Shown here: positions 33,130 to 42,369 of the stretch, piece by piece
How the letters are laid out: each line of letters starts with the position of its first letter
How positions within the stretch are numbered: the stretch's first letter is position 1
Assembly: GCF_030731045.1 (NCBI RefSeq)
Contig: NZ_JAVALS010000002.1
Location: forward strand, 372,001 to 436,000
Direction: 5' to 3'
DNA: 64,000 nucleotides
Source: Arthrobacter horti
GTDB lineage: Bacteria > Actinomycetota > Actinomycetes > Actinomycetales > Micrococcaceae
Notes under the pieces: model-generated
What the model was told of the DNA's origin: nothing
What the model saw: the letters and a program-made list of their open reading frames with translations, nothing else
Database searches by the model: none
Position numbers and translations under genes: made by a program

Positions 33130-34956
33130 ATGGGAAATCTGACGACGTCCCGTCTGACGGCCGACGCCCCCACCACCCACCAGAAGCTGCTGGCCTGGGT
33201 TGAGGAAGTGGCAGAGCTCACCCAGCCGGACTCCATCTACTGGGTGAACGGATCCGTTGACGAGTACGCACGCCTGACCACCGAACTGGTTGAGGCCGGC
33301 ACCCTGGTCCGCCTCAACCCGGAGACCTTCCCGAACTCCTTCGCCGCCTTCTCCGACCCGGCCGACGTGGCCCGCGTGGAGGAGCAGACCTTCATCTGCT
33401 CTGAGAAGGAGGCCGATGCCGGCTTCACCAACAACTGGATGGCCCCCGCCGAGATGAAGGGGAAGCTCAACTCCCTCTTCGCCGGCTCCATGCGTGGCCG
33501 CACCATGTACGTCATCCCCTTCGTCATGGGTCACCTTGACGCCGAGGACCCCAAGTTCGGCGTCGAGATCACCGACTCCGCCTACGTGGTGGCCTCTATG
33601 CGCATCATGGCCCGCATCGGCACCGAGGTGCTGGACAAGCTCACCGCCACGAACGCCTTCTTCGTCCCGGCTCTGCACTCCGTGGGCGCCCCGCTGGCTC
33701 CCGGTCAGCAGGACGTCGCCTGGCCGTGCAACCCGGACAAGTGGATCGTCCACTTCCCGGAGGAGCGCTCCATCGTCTCCTACGGCTCCGGCTACGGCGG
33801 AAACGCCCTCCTGGGCAAGAAGTGCTTCTCCCTGCGCATCGCGTCCGTCATGGCGCGCGACGAGGGCTGGCTCGCCGAGCACATGCTCATCCTGAAGCTG
33901 ACCAGCCCCGAGTCCAAGGTCTACCACGTGGCCGCGGCCTTCCCGTCCGCCTGTGGCAAGACCAACCTGGCCCTCCTGGATCCCACGGTCAAGGGCTGGA
34001 AGGTCGAGACGCTGGGCGACGACATCAACTGGATGCGCTTCGGCAAGGAGGGCGAGCTCCGGGCCGTGAACCCGGAGGCCGGCCTCTTCGGCGTGGCCCC
34101 CGGCACCGGCTGGGGCACCAACCCGAACGCCATGCGCGCCATTGCCAAGGGCAACAGCATCTTCACCAACGTCGCCCTGACGGACGATGGCGGTGTCTGG
34201 TGGGAAGGCATGACGGAGGAGACTCCGGCGCACCTGACCGACTGGCAGGGCAATGAGTGGACCCCCGAGTCCGGCCGTCCCGCCGCGCACCCGAACTCCC
34301 GCTTCTGCACGCCGATCGACCAGATCGACATGCTGGCCCCGGAGTACTTCGCGCCGGAGGGCGTCCAGGTGGACGCCATCCTGTTCGGCGGCCGCCGCAA
34401 GACCACCATCCCGCTGGTCACCGAGGCCCGCGACTGGACCAACGGCATCTTCATGGGCTCCACCCTGTCCTCGGAGACCACCGCCGCCGCGGCCGGCGCC
34501 GTCGGCGTGGTGCGCCGCGACCCCATGGCCATGCTGCCGTTCATCGGCTACAACGCCGGTGACTACCTCAAGCACTGGATCTCGCTGTCCGCCAAGGCCA
34601 ACCCGGAGAAGCTCCCCAAGATCTTCCTGGTGAACTGGTTCCGCCGGACTCCGGAGGGTGGCTTCGCCTGGCCCGGTTTCGGTGAGAATTCCCGCGTCCT
34701 GAAGTGGGCCATCGAGCGCATCGAAGGCAAGGCGGACGCCGTGGAGACCCCCATCGGCTTCGTCCCCACCGCGGAGTCCCTGGACACCGACGGCCTGGAC
34801 GTCAGCGCCGAGGAACTGGACGCCGCCCTGGCCTTCCGCTCCGAGGAATGGCAGACCGAGGCCGTCAGCATCGAGGAGTGGTACGCCAACTTCGGTGAGG
34901 CCCTGCCGGCCGGCCTCCGTGCCGAGCTGGACGGACTGAAGGACCGCCTGGCCTGA
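33130..34956 (+). CDS. pckG: phosphoenolpyruvate carboxykinase (GTP)
   Basis: Gluconeogenic enzyme: oxaloacetate + GTP to PEP + CO2 + GDP, cytosolic. The 608-aa length is normal for the GTP type. Visible: the Arg-containing substrate region [14 protein letters not shown], kinase-1 loop FPSACGKTN with its reactive Cys, the Asp-rich kinase-2 segment [11 protein letters not shown], and [11 protein letters not shown] 33130 follows AAAAGGA by 7 nt; in-frame upstream codons back to 32974 run through the regulatory region and are not coding. Confidence 0.97.
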   Translation: MGNLTTSRLTADAPTTHQKLLAWVEEVAELTQPDSIYWVNGSVDEYARLTTELVEAGTLVRLNPETFPNSFAAFSDPADVARVEEQTFICSEKEADAGFTNNWMAPAEMKGKLNSLFAGSMRGRTMYVIPFVMGHLDAEDPKFGVEITDSAYVVASMRIMARIGTEVLDKLTATNAFFVPALHSVGAPLAPGQQDVAWPCNPDKWIVHFPEERSIVSYGSGYGGNALLGKKCFSLRIASVMARDEGWLAEHMLILKLTSPESKVYHVAAAFPSACGKTNLALLDPTVKGWKVETLGDDINWMRFGKEGELRAVNPEAGLFGVAPGTGWGTNPNAMRAIAKGNSIFTNVALTDDGGVWWEGMTEETPAHLTDWQGNEWTPESGRPAAHPNSRFCTPIDQIDMLAPEYFAPEGVQVDAILFGGRRKTTIPLVTEARDWTNGIFMGSTLSSETTAAAAGAVGVVRRDPMAMLPFIGYNAGDYLKHWISLSAKANPEKLPKIFLVNWFRRTPEGGFAWPGFGENSRVLKWAIERIEGKADAVETPIGFVPTAESLDTDGLDVSAEELDAALAFRSEEWQTEAVSIEEWYANFGEALPAGLRAELDGLKDRLA

Positions 34957-35169
34957 TCTCAGAGCCTCTGCGCGGCGGCCTTCACATTCTTCCGCGCAGC
35001 AGAACGACGACGCGTGGTCGCCTTCCGGGAAACCGGCGGGGCGGCCACGCGGCGCCGTTTAAGGGGACAGTGAGCGCTCTGCGCGGGCGGCCGGTGTCGA
35101 GGCCGCCTATCGTGGAGAGTGATACCCGGAACCCGGTAGGGCGAATGAGCTGACGGAAGGCGAGCTGAC

Positions 35170-35403
35170 GTGGCGCGTGAAGAAGGCCTGACGGATCGTG
35201 ATCCCGTCATGCCCGTCGACCGGGACCGCCCGCGTGTGGCTCCGGCGGCCGCGTGGCTCTTCGACGTCGTCACGGAGCCCTCCTCCGTCCTGAGCGGACG
35301 CGGTCCGGCTGCCGGCGGCGGGCCGGTGGGTGACCCGGTGCCCGAGGAGGGCTATTTCATGCCGTCCATCGGCCCGGAGTGGCCTGGCCTTGAGAACGGC
35401 TGA
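35170..35403 (+). CDS. hypothetical small protein
   Basis: A 77-aa open frame with GTG start 35170 and GGAAGG about 12 nt upstream. Acidic, Pro-rich, ending MPSIGPEWPGLENG. No family recognised. The preceding 213 nt (34957-35169) hold only a weak 8-bp hairpin (34968-34999) behind pckG. Confidence 0.38.
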   Translation: MAREEGLTDRDPVMPVDRDRPRVAPAAAWLFDVVTEPSSVLSGRGPAAGGGPVGDPVPEEGYFMPSIGPEWPGLENG

Positions 35404-35451
35404 TGAGCCCGGCGGGTGCCGCGCCACGCCGTCGTGCACAAGCCGTCGTGT

Positions 35452-36357
35452 TCAACGCCCTGCGGCCTCCGCCGCCTCCTGGAGGAGCCGCACCAGAAGT
35501 TTCACGCCGGGGCTCGCGGACATGGTGCGGCGGTACGCGGCGGACACGGAGCGATGCGCCTGTCCGCCGGCCAGCGGCCGGGCCACCACGCCGTCCGGGA
35601 TGGGGCCCCTGCCCAGCCTCGGCACGAAGGCAAGGGCCAGTCCCTGGGCCACGAACTCTATGTGCGTGGCGAAGTCGGGATCGATGAACGCGATCCGCGG
35701 CGTCGCCCCCTCCTCGGCGAGCAGCCGGAGCAGTGCCTCGTGGCAGATGGCGCCGCGAGGCTGAGAACACCAGGTCTCGGGCAGAAGCTCCGCGCGGGGA
35801 ATGGCGTCGAGGCCGGCAAGCCGGTGCGTGGCGGGCACGATGATGTCCGCGATGTCCTCGCAGAGCGGCTCCAGGGCGACGTTCCCCGGAACTTCGAGTG
35901 CCACGGAGTTCCAGTCGTGGATCACGGCGAGGTCCACGTCCCCGTGGGCCACCTTGCCCACGGCCTCCGCCGGATCCACTGCCACCACCTCCAGCCGCAT
36001 GTCCGGCGCCTCCTCGGCCAGCCGGCAGGCCACGTGGACCAGCAGGCCGCGCGCGGCCGTGGAGAAGCTCGCCACCGTGAACGTCCCATTCGGCTCTTCA
36101 CCGGCGCTGAGCACCGACTCCATCTCCTCGAGCTCGGAGAGGATCCGGCCGCCGTGCTCCACCAAGGCGCGGCCGCGTTCGGTCACGAGGACGCCGCGGC
36201 CGTTCCGTTCGAGCAGCGCGGTCCGCGACTGCCGTTCCAGCTTCTTGATCTGCTGCGAGACGGCGGACGGTGTGAACCCCAGCTCAGCGGCCGCGGCGGC
36301 CACGCTTCCCGTCCGCTGAACCGCGACGAGGGCCTGAAGGGCCTGCAGATCAATCAT
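35452..36357 (-). CDS. LysR-family regulator (ArgP/LysG-like)
   Basis: A 301-aa protein. HTH at the N-terminus (LQALVAVQRTGSVAAAAAELGFTPSAVSQQIKKLERQ) with the SAVSQQIKKLE recognition segment common to this LysR branch, then an effector-binding domain. Divergent from the EamA-family exporter at 36430 with 72 nt between, the same layout as lysG-lysE type regulator/exporter pairs, so it probably controls that exporter. Confidence 0.92.
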   Translation of the reverse strand: MIDLQALQALVAVQRTGSVAAAAAELGFTPSAVSQQIKKLERQSRTALLERNGRGVLVTERGRALVEHGGRILSELEEMESVLSAGEEPNGTFTVASFSTAARGLLVHVACRLAEEAPDMRLEVVAVDPAEAVGKVAHGDVDLAVIHDWNSVALEVPGNVALEPLCEDIADIIVPATHRLAGLDAIPRAELLPETWCSQPRGAICHEALLRLLAEEGATPRIAFIDPDFATHIEFVAQGLALAFVPRLGRGPIPDGVVARPLAGGQAHRSVSAAYRRTMSASPGVKLLVRLLQEAAEAAGR

Positions 36358-36429
36358 GAACTGATGCTACCGAATATCTGGTACGAATCATTGCTGGAGC
36401 TACATGGTTTTCCCGGGCAGGCTGAGAGG

Positions 36430-37422
36430 GTGAAAAGCCGTCATGTCCTCGCCGCCGTCCTTGTCGCCGTGATCTGGGGCAGCAATTTCGTCGCCATCCG
36501 GCTCGGCCTCCACGATGTGCCGCCCCTGGTCCTGACGGCCCTGCGCTTCGCCCTGGTGGCCTTCCCGCTCATGCTTTTCGTCCCGCGTCCGGCGGTCTCC
36601 TGGCGCGTGCTCCTGGGAGTGGGGCTGTTCATGAACGCGGGCCACCTCGGCTTCAGCTATCTCGCCATGTCCCTGGGCCTCCCCACCGGCCTGGCGCCGC
36701 TGATCCTGCAGAGCCAGGTGCTGTTCACGATCCTGCTGGCTGCCGTGTTCCTGCGGGAGAGGCCGGGAAGGGTCCAGCTGGCCGGGGTTCTGGTGGGTGC
36801 CGCAGGCCTTCTGGTGGTGGTGCTGAGCCGTGCGTCCTTCGCGGCGTTCGTGCCGGTGCTGCTCACCCTTGCCGGTGGGCTCTGCTGGGGGATCGGCAAT
36901 GTGGTGTCCCGGGCCGCGAAGGGAGTGAACCCGTTCGGTCTGGTGGTCTGGTCCGCCGCCACGGTTCCGCTGCCTCTGCTGATCCTGGACATGGTCCAGA
37001 ACGGCCCCGAAGACCCGTTCCGAGCCGTGGCGGCCATGACCCCGCTGGCCTGGGGCAGCACGCTCTTCACGGTGCTCGTCTCCACTCTCCTGGCCTTCAC
37101 GCTGTGGAACGGCCTGCTGCACGCCTACCCGGCCTGGCGGGTCACGCCGTTCGCGCTGCTGATCCCGGTGGTCGGGATGACTGCGGGCTGGCTGGCCTTC
37201 GGCGAGGTGCCCGGCGTCTGGGACCTGGCGGGCGGGGCGGTGCTGCTCAGCGGGGTGGCCGTCACGCAGCTGGGCGGCGCACTGTCCAGGACGGCGGGCA
37301 CGACGGCGGCCTCCGGGCTGTCCCGCGGGCCACAACCGGAGGTGAGCGAGGAGTCGGTCGCCGGGGGCTCTGCCCGCCGGGACGCGGTCACCGCGTCTAC
37401 GGCATCCCCGGGGACTCCCTGA
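36430..37422 (+). CDS. EamA-family (DMT) metabolite exporter
   Basis: A 330-aa protein with two EamA repeats, ten predicted TM helices up to about residue 285 (first: VLAAVLVAVIWGSNFVAIRLGL with the WGSNF motif of the family). The last ~45 residues are hydrophilic and unrelated; they run into sequence that in another frame encodes the start of pyruvate oxidase, so the natural C-terminus has probably been replaced by fused junk. GTG 36430 is the chosen start. Confidence 0.88.
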   Translation: MKSRHVLAAVLVAVIWGSNFVAIRLGLHDVPPLVLTALRFALVAFPLMLFVPRPAVSWRVLLGVGLFMNAGHLGFSYLAMSLGLPTGLAPLILQSQVLFTILLAAVFLRERPGRVQLAGVLVGAAGLLVVVLSRASFAAFVPVLLTLAGGLCWGIGNVVSRAAKGVNPFGLVVWSAATVPLPLLILDMVQNGPEDPFRAVAAMTPLAWGSTLFTVLVSTLLAFTLWNGLLHAYPAWRVTPFALLIPVVGMTAGWLAFGEVPGVWDLAGGAVLLSGVAVTQLGGALSRTAGTTAASGLSRGPQPEVSEESVAGGSARRDAVTASTASPGTP

Positions 37423-37454
37423 ACGGGTTCACCGACGCCCACTCCTCACGCTGA
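37389..37454 (+). pseudogene. fragment of a pyruvate oxidase/dehydrogenase gene (poxB-like)
   Basis: In the +3-type frame relative to the exporter gene the sequence reads HRVYGIPGDSLNGFTDA (37389-37439), the highly conserved N-terminal ThDP-enzyme motif of PoxB, followed by HSSR and a stop at 37452-37454. Nothing else of the ~580-codon gene remains; an 81-nt hairpin begins where the homology ends. Confidence 0.7.
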
Positions 37455-37526
37455 GCTCGCTGTAAAGGGTCTGACCTCGCTACAGACTGTAGCGAGGTCA
37501 GACGTTCCACAGCGGGCTCAGCGTGA
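37446..37526. repeat. 81-nt imperfect palindrome (large hairpin)
   Basis: Ends TCACGCTGAGC / GCTCAGCGTGA (37446-37456, 37516-37526), then CGCTGT/ACAGCG, a 6-nt internal loop, and a 16-bp inner stem (37470-37485 with 37487-37502). It is between the exporter and the convergent oxidoreductase gene and may work as a bidirectional terminator, but it is much longer than the others in the window. Confidence 0.8.
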
Positions 37527-37545
37527 AGGGCTGGAGGGATCCGGA

Positions 37546-38154
37546 TCAGTTGGCGGCGTTGAAGCGTGCCCGGCGGAACTTCGGGGTCTCCAGCTCGTCC
37601 AGCGCTGCCACGGCGAAGTCCTCGGCGGAGATGTACGGGCCGGCGATGGTGTCGCCTTCCACGGTGTACTTCCCGGTGCGCTCGCCGGGAGCGATCTCCG
37701 GTGCGGGGGACTGGACGGTCCAGTCCACGCCTTCGGGCGCCGCGCGGTAGAGGTCCAGGATGGCCAGGCAGCTCAGTGCCTCTGCCAGATAGGCCTGAGG
37801 GTAACCCGGCGCTTCGAGGAGCAGGGTGGTCGGGTCGGCCACGAGCGAGCCGGCGCCGCCCACCACGAAGATGCGGGCCTGGGGCTGGGACGCGATCACG
37901 TCGCGGTGTGCCTGCAGGAGCGGCTCGTGCGAGTCGCCGTTGCGCGGAGTCGGGACGGAGATGACGACGGCGTCGTGCTCGCCGGCGAGGCGGCTGAACG
38001 TCGCGGTGTCCGTCAGTTCGGCGGCGACGGCGGTGGTGCTTTCGACCGCGGTGCCCTTGCGGGAGACGGCGGTGACCTGGTGCCCGCGGGACAGTGCTTC
38101 GGCGACGAGACGGCTTCCGACCATGCCGGTGGCTCCGTAGACGGCGATCTTCAT
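37546..38154 (-). CDS. NAD(P)-binding oxidoreductase (atypical SDR, NmrA/YwnB-like)
   Basis: A 202-aa protein with an N-terminal Rossmann motif GATGMVGSRLVAEAL and a C-terminal segment ISAEDFAVAALDELETPKFRR, typical of the NAD(P)H-binding family (PF13460) often found beside HxlR regulators and induced by electrophile stress. Divergent from the HxlR gene at 38244 with a palindrome between. Confidence 0.9.
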   Translation of the reverse strand: MKIAVYGATGMVGSRLVAEALSRGHQVTAVSRKGTAVESTTAVAAELTDTATFSRLAGEHDAVVISVPTPRNGDSHEPLLQAHRDVIASQPQARIFVVGGAGSLVADPTTLLLEAPGYPQAYLAEALSCLAILDLYRAAPEGVDWTVQSPAPEIAPGERTGKYTVEGDTIAGPYISAEDFAVAALDELETPKFRRARFNAAN

Positions 38155-38215
38155 AGGATTCCTCGAATCAGTTGCGGGGTTGTGCCTGATGAATCAACAG
38201 TATCTATTTGAAAGC

Positions 38216-38223
38216 AAGTACTT
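38216..38223. promoter_or_regulatory. candidate HxlR operator core
   Basis: AAGTACTT, a perfect palindrome, 61 nt before the divergent oxidoreductase start and 20 nt before the regulator start. AGTA...TACT sequences are common cores of HxlR-family sites. Confidence 0.35.
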
Positions 38224-38243
38224 CAACGTCATATAGTTACCGG

Positions 38244-38636
38244 ATGGAAAGCATGCCCTTCAACGTGATGGACCACAACTGCCCATCCAGGGTGGTCCTG
38301 CAGAGGATCGGCGACAAGTGGACCCCGCTCATCTTCCAGGCGCTTAAGGGCGGCGCGCGCCGTTTCGGCGAGATCCGCCAGACCGTGGACGGGGTCAGCC
38401 CCAAGGTCCTCACACAGTCCCTCCGTGCGCTGGAGCGCGACGGCCTGGTGACTCGTGAGGTCTTCGCCGAGGTGCCGGTCCGTGTCGAGTACGCCCTCAC
38501 CGCCCTCGGCGAGAGCCTCCTGGAGCCCCTGGATGCCGTCCGCATCTGGGCCGAGGCGCACGCGGCGCGCATCCTCGCCGCCCGGGACGCCTACGACGAG
38601 TCGTCGCTTCGCGCCGAGGAACTCACCACGGCCTGA
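38244..38636 (+). CDS. HxlR-family regulator
   Basis: A 130-aa winged-helix regulator. N-terminal MESMPFNVMDHNCPSR has the single Cys used for redox/electrophile sensing in this family; then VVLQRIGDKWTPLIFQAL and RRFGEIRQTVDGVSPKVLTQSLRALERDGL, the family signature. ATG 38244 is preferred over a TTG at 38208, although no strong ribosome site is present. Probably represses itself and the divergent oxidoreductase. Confidence 0.9.
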   Translation: MESMPFNVMDHNCPSRVVLQRIGDKWTPLIFQALKGGARRFGEIRQTVDGVSPKVLTQSLRALERDGLVTREVFAEVPVRVEYALTALGESLLEPLDAVRIWAEAHAARILAARDAYDESSLRAEELTTA

Positions 38637-38702
38637 ACCCACCGCTTGAGCGGGCGGCGACGACTGCGCGCCACCCGCCGTCGTCGTCCATCACCGGGGG
38701 CG

Positions 38703-39317
38703 TCAGCGCACCACGCGGTACCGCACATGGGTCGCCAGCGGTGAGCCCGCGGTCTCCACGATCTCCAGCTGGTAGCCGGAGGAGTCGGCCGGGAAGACCG
38801 ACTCTCCGCCGCCGAGGACCACTGGGGCGATGTCCAGCGTCAGCTCGTCCAGCTCGCCCGCCTCCAGCGCCTGCCGCACTGCCGAGGCGCCACCGGCGAT
38901 GTCGACGTCCCCGTCCCCGGCCTCGCGTGCCAGTTCGAGCGCCTTGGCGAATCCCTCCGTCACGAAGTGGAAGATGGTTCCGCCCTCCATGGTGATCGGC
39001 TCGTGCTCGTGATGTGTCAGTACAAAGACGGGTGCGTGGTACGGCGGTTCCTCGCCCCACCAGCCGCGCCAGTCCGGCATGGTGTCCCAGGAACCGCGGA
39101 CCGGGCCGTACATGTTCCGGCCCATGACATAGGCGCCGCGGGGGCGCAGCAGACGGGCAGTCCAGTCGGCGTCGACCTCGTGGCGCTCTGCCTCCGGCCC
39201 GATGTGCCACCGGTGCAGGAGCATCCCGCCGCGGCCGATGGGATTCTGCAGGCTCTGCTCCGGACCGGCGGCAAAGCCGTCCAGGGACACGGACATGTGT
39301 GCTGTGGTGAACGTCAT
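38703..39317 (-). CDS. dihydrofolate-reductase-family protein (RibD C-terminal type)
   Basis: A 204-aa protein of the RibD_C/YyaP group: HMSVSLDGFAAGPEQSLQNPIG at the start, YVMGRNMYG, and the nucleotide-binding GGASAVRQALEAGELDELTLDIAPVVLGGG near the end. The group reduces unknown pyrimidine or pterin-like substrates with NADPH; these proteins are common stand-alone genes in actinobacteria. Confidence 0.88.
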   Translation of the reverse strand: MTFTTAHMSVSLDGFAAGPEQSLQNPIGRGGMLLHRWHIGPEAERHEVDADWTARLLRPRGAYVMGRNMYGPVRGSWDTMPDWRGWWGEEPPYHAPVFVLTHHEHEPITMEGGTIFHFVTEGFAKALELAREAGDGDVDIAGGASAVRQALEAGELDELTLDIAPVVLGGGESVFPADSSGYQLEIVETAGSPLATHVRYRVVR

Positions 39318-39402
39318 GCCTCCATGGCACCACGGATGGGGCGCGGGGTGAAGAGCTCATCACCCCGCGCCCTCATCCGCGGAGGTCCTCATTCGGCGAG
39401 TG

Positions 39403-40578
39403 TCAGGCGGAGGCGAGCCAGACGTCCGGGCCGAAGATCTCGTAGTGCACGCGTTCGGCGGACACGCCCTGTTCGATCGCGGCGGAGCGGGCGGCCTTCA
39501 TGAACGGCGTCGGGCCGCAGAGCAGGACGCTGGCGTCCTGGGGGATCCGCACGGCGGAGAGGTCCATGAAGCCTGGGAGAGCCGCGGCGTCGTCCCCGGG
39601 GTTCTCGTACCAGAGCTGCAGGCTGGCTTTCGGCAGCCGGGCCAGATCGGCGAGCATCTGCTCGCGGAGGGACCAGGATTCCGGGGACTGGTCCGCGTGC
39701 AGGACCAGGACCTCGCGCTCCGAGCCGGAGTCCGCCAGTGCGTGCAGGATGGAGGCGCTGGGGGTGGAGCCGATGCCGGCCGTGGCGAGGACCAGAGGGC
39801 GGTCCGTCTCCTCGAGGACGATGTCGCCGTAGGGGTTGGACAGTTCCACGGTGTCGCCGACGGCGAGAGCGTCGTGGAGCTGTGGGGAGACCTCGCCGTC
39901 CGCGTCCCGCTTGACCGTGATGGTGCGGTGAGTGACGGAGGCGGCGTCGCCGGAGAGTGTGTACTGACGGGCCTGCAGCAGGCCGTCCGCCACGGCGGTG
40001 CGCACGCTCAGGTAACCGCCGGGCTCGCCGGGTGTCACGGCCGTGGCGTCGGCGGGAGTGAAAGTGAGGCGGACGGTGTCCGGGCCCAGCTGGGTGCGCT
40101 CTGCCAGGGTCCACGGGCTCCACATCACGTCATTGAGGCGGCGCTCATAGAGGCCCTTCTCCAGCTTGATGAGGGCATGGGCCATGAGCCAGTAGACCTC
40201 GGTCCACGCCTGGGCGATCTCCGGGGTGATGACCTCCGCCAGGTCCTCCGCGATCGCTTCGAAGAGGAATTGGTACACCACCTGGTACTGCTCCTCCGTG
40301 ATGCCCAGGGAGGCGTGCTTGTGGGCGATGCGGCTCAGCATGGTCTCCGGCAGGGTGTCCGGGTGCTCCACCAGATGGGTCGCGAAGGTGGCGATGGAGC
40401 CGGCCAGGGCCTGCTGCTGTGCGCCGTTGCGCTGATTGGCGCGGCTGAAGGTGCCGTTCAGCAGCTCCGGGTGGGCCGCGAAGAGCTTGCTGTAGAACAG
40501 CGGGGTGATGCTGCCGATCCGGCTGCCCACCAGGGGGAGCGTGGCTTCGATGACCGGGCGGGCTGATGCTGAGAGCAT
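39403..40578 (-). CDS. hmp: flavohemoprotein (nitric oxide dioxygenase)
   Basis: Converts NO + O2 + NAD(P)H to nitrate. 391 aa, normal length. Globin domain 1-140 with distal YQVVYQFL/SKLFAAHPEL context and proximal HKHASLGI His; the FAD domain has ARQYTLSG (about 235); the NAD domain has LATAGIGSTPSASILHAL and LLCGPTPFM. GAAGGAG precedes ATG 40578. An NsrR-type inverted repeat lies 24 nt upstream, and nsrR is encoded 2 kb away on the same strand. Confidence 0.95.
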   Translation of the reverse strand: MLSASARPVIEATLPLVGSRIGSITPLFYSKLFAAHPELLNGTFSRANQRNGAQQQALAGSIATFATHLVEHPDTLPETMLSRIAHKHASLGITEEQYQVVYQFLFEAIAEDLAEVITPEIAQAWTEVYWLMAHALIKLEKGLYERRLNDVMWSPWTLAERTQLGPDTVRLTFTPADATAVTPGEPGGYLSVRTAVADGLLQARQYTLSGDAASVTHRTITVKRDADGEVSPQLHDALAVGDTVELSNPYGDIVLEETDRPLVLATAGIGSTPSASILHALADSGSEREVLVLHADQSPESWSLREQMLADLARLPKASLQLWYENPGDDAAALPGFMDLSAVRIPQDASVLLCGPTPFMKAARSAAIEQGVSAERVHYEIFGPDVWLASA

Positions 40579-40601
40579 GGTTCTCCTTCACTGACGGTTA
40601 A

Positions 40602-40622
40602 TCATGTATTCCAAATACGTGA
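40602..40622. promoter_or_regulatory. NsrR-type operator of hmp
   Basis: TCATGTATT-CCA-AATACGTGA, arms matching at 8 of 9 positions, close to the ATGTATT...AATACAT form of known NsrR sites. Confidence 0.72.
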
Positions 40623-40632
40623 TTAATTCCAG

Positions 40633-40653
40633 TTTTCTACGACTCGTAGAAAA
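40633..40653. promoter_or_regulatory. second palindrome upstream of hmp
   Basis: TTTTCTACGA-C-TCGTAGAAAA, a perfect 10-bp inverted repeat around one base, 10 bp from the NsrR-type box. Different in sequence, so probably bound by another regulator. Confidence 0.55.
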
Positions 40654-40698
40654 AGGCAACTTGGAGGATGCCCGACGACGTGTGGCCGGGAACGCGGA

Positions 40699-40729
40699 AG
40701 CCCTCCCGCTCCGAAGGGGCGGGAGGGCT
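40699..40729 (-). terminator. terminator of the amino acid permease gene
   Basis: 11-bp stem (40699-40709, 40719-40729), 24 nt after the permease stop codon on the minus strand. Confidence 0.8.
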
Positions 40730-40752
40730 GGGGCGCGACGGCGCGGGCCGTG

Positions 40753-42207
40753 TCAGCCGGTGATGCTCGCCGTGGCGGTCTCGGCGGGTTCTCCGGTCTT
40801 CACCACGGGGATGGCGCCGGTCTCATCGACCAGCTCGATCCGCGTCCGGCCCTTGCCCTTGACGAAGAGGAAGTACACGGCGGTCAGGATGACGATCCAG
40901 AGCGCGCCGATCACCAGGGCCGGCTGGGAATCCGGCAGGACACCGATCATGACGATCACGAAGAGGATGAAGGCGATGGCGATGTAGCTGCCCAGCGGCC
41001 ACAGCGGCACCGGGAACTCCGAGGGGAGCAGATTGTCCCGCTTGATCTCCGCCTTCATCCGGACGTGGGAGATCAGGATGACCAGCCAGACCACCACGGT
41101 GGCGAAGGTGGCCAAGGCGGCGATCAGGAAGAAGATCTGGTCATGGAACCAGACGTTCAGGAGCACGCCCATCAGGAGGGAGGCCACCATGGTGAGGACT
41201 GTCATGAACGGCACGCCGCTCTTGCTCGTCTTCATGAAGGCCTTGGGCGCCTGGCCCTGCTGGGCCAGGCCGTGCAGCATGCGGCCGGCGCCGAAGATGT
41301 CCGCGTTGATCGCGGACAGGGCGGAGGTGATGACGACGGCGTTCAGCACGTGGGCGGCGCCGGTCAGGCCCAGCGAGCTGAAGATGGAGACGAACGGGCT
41401 CGCTTCGCCATTGATCTTGTCCCACGGCTGCAGCGTCATGATGATGCCGAGCGTCAGGATGTAGAAGAAGAGGATCCGGACCGGGACCGAGTTGATGGCC
41501 TTGGGGATGACCTTCTTGGGATCCTGCGCTTCACCGGCCGTGATGCCGATGACCTCGGTGCCGCCGAAGGCGAACATGACCACGGTGAAGGAGGTCAGCA
41601 GGCCCCAGAGCCCGTTGGGGGCGAAGCCGCCGTGGTCGGTCAGGTTGCTCAGGCCCGCAGCGTGGGGGGTCTGGTTGCTCAGGCCGAACATGATGATGGC
41701 GATGCCGCCCACGATCATGGCGATGATGGCCGTGATCTTGATGATGGAGAACCAGAATTCGAGTTCTCCGAAGACCTTCACACTCACCAGGTTGACGCCC
41801 GCGATGATGAACACTGCGGCGAGGATCCAGACCCAGCGCTCCACATTCGGGAACCAGAAGCCCATGTAGACGCCGAAAGCCGTGACGTCGGCGAGAGCCA
41901 CGACGAACATCTCGAAGACGTAGGTCCAGCCCGTCAGGAAGCCGGAGAAGGGGCCCAGGTAGCGGGAGGCGTACTGGCCGAAGGAACCTGCCACGGGGTG
42001 GCGGACGGCCATTTCACCGAGGGCGCGCATGACCATGAAGACCACGGCGCCGCCGGCCACGTAGGCGAGGAGGACTGCCGGGCCGGCGGACTGAATGGCG
42101 TCTGAAGAGCCGTAGAACAGACCCGTGCCGATGGCTGAGCCGAGGGCGATGAACCGGATGTGGCGGGCCGAGAGGCCTCGTCGGAGTGTGGTGTTGGATG
42201 CCGTCAT
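40753..42207 (-). CDS. amino acid permease (APC superfamily, AAT family)
   Basis: A 484-aa proton-coupled amino acid importer with 12 TM helices. The N-terminal [36 protein letters not shown] is the conserved AAT-family entry (GSAIGTGLF), and [17 protein letters not shown] follows. It could carry proline, GABA, aromatic or D-amino acids; the binding site does not tell. AAAGGAG lies 9 nt before ATG 42207. Confidence 0.9.
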   Translation of the reverse strand: MTASNTTLRRGLSARHIRFIALGSAIGTGLFYGSSDAIQSAGPAVLLAYVAGGAVVFMVMRALGEMAVRHPVAGSFGQYASRYLGPFSGFLTGWTYVFEMFVVALADVTAFGVYMGFWFPNVERWVWILAAVFIIAGVNLVSVKVFGELEFWFSIIKITAIIAMIVGGIAIIMFGLSNQTPHAAGLSNLTDHGGFAPNGLWGLLTSFTVVMFAFGGTEVIGITAGEAQDPKKVIPKAINSVPVRILFFYILTLGIIMTLQPWDKINGEASPFVSIFSSLGLTGAAHVLNAVVITSALSAINADIFGAGRMLHGLAQQGQAPKAFMKTSKSGVPFMTVLTMVASLLMGVLLNVWFHDQIFFLIAALATFATVVVWLVILISHVRMKAEIKRDNLLPSEFPVPLWPLGSYIAIAFILFVIVMIGVLPDSQPALVIGALWIVILTAVYFLFVKGKGRTRIELVDETGAIPVVKTGEPAETATASITG

Positions 42208-42319
42208 GGGCACGTTCTCCTTTGAGCGTGAAGCGGTGTGATCCCTGGCATAAGCCAATCGCACCGGCAGGGCGGGGGAGCTCGTGTGTGACCGGGCACT
42301 GTCCGGTACTCCGGAAATA

Positions 42320-42336
42320 GTGGCACGGCGTGCCAC
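42320..42336. promoter_or_regulatory. inverted repeat in permease upstream region
   Basis: GTGGCAC-GGC-GTGCCAC, perfect 7-bp arms, 113 nt before the permease start and 34 nt beyond the nsrR stop. Either an operator or a weak terminator for nsrR. Confidence 0.4.
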
Positions 42337-42369
42337 TTGTGGCGCCGCTTCAGGGGTGGCCGACGGGTG

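Noticed and set aside
34959..35273. Arg/Lys-rich minus-strand frame ending KNVKAAAQRL
   Set aside because: Looks like a small basic DNA-binding protein at its end, but no start with a ribosome site fits and the upstream part is shadow-like.
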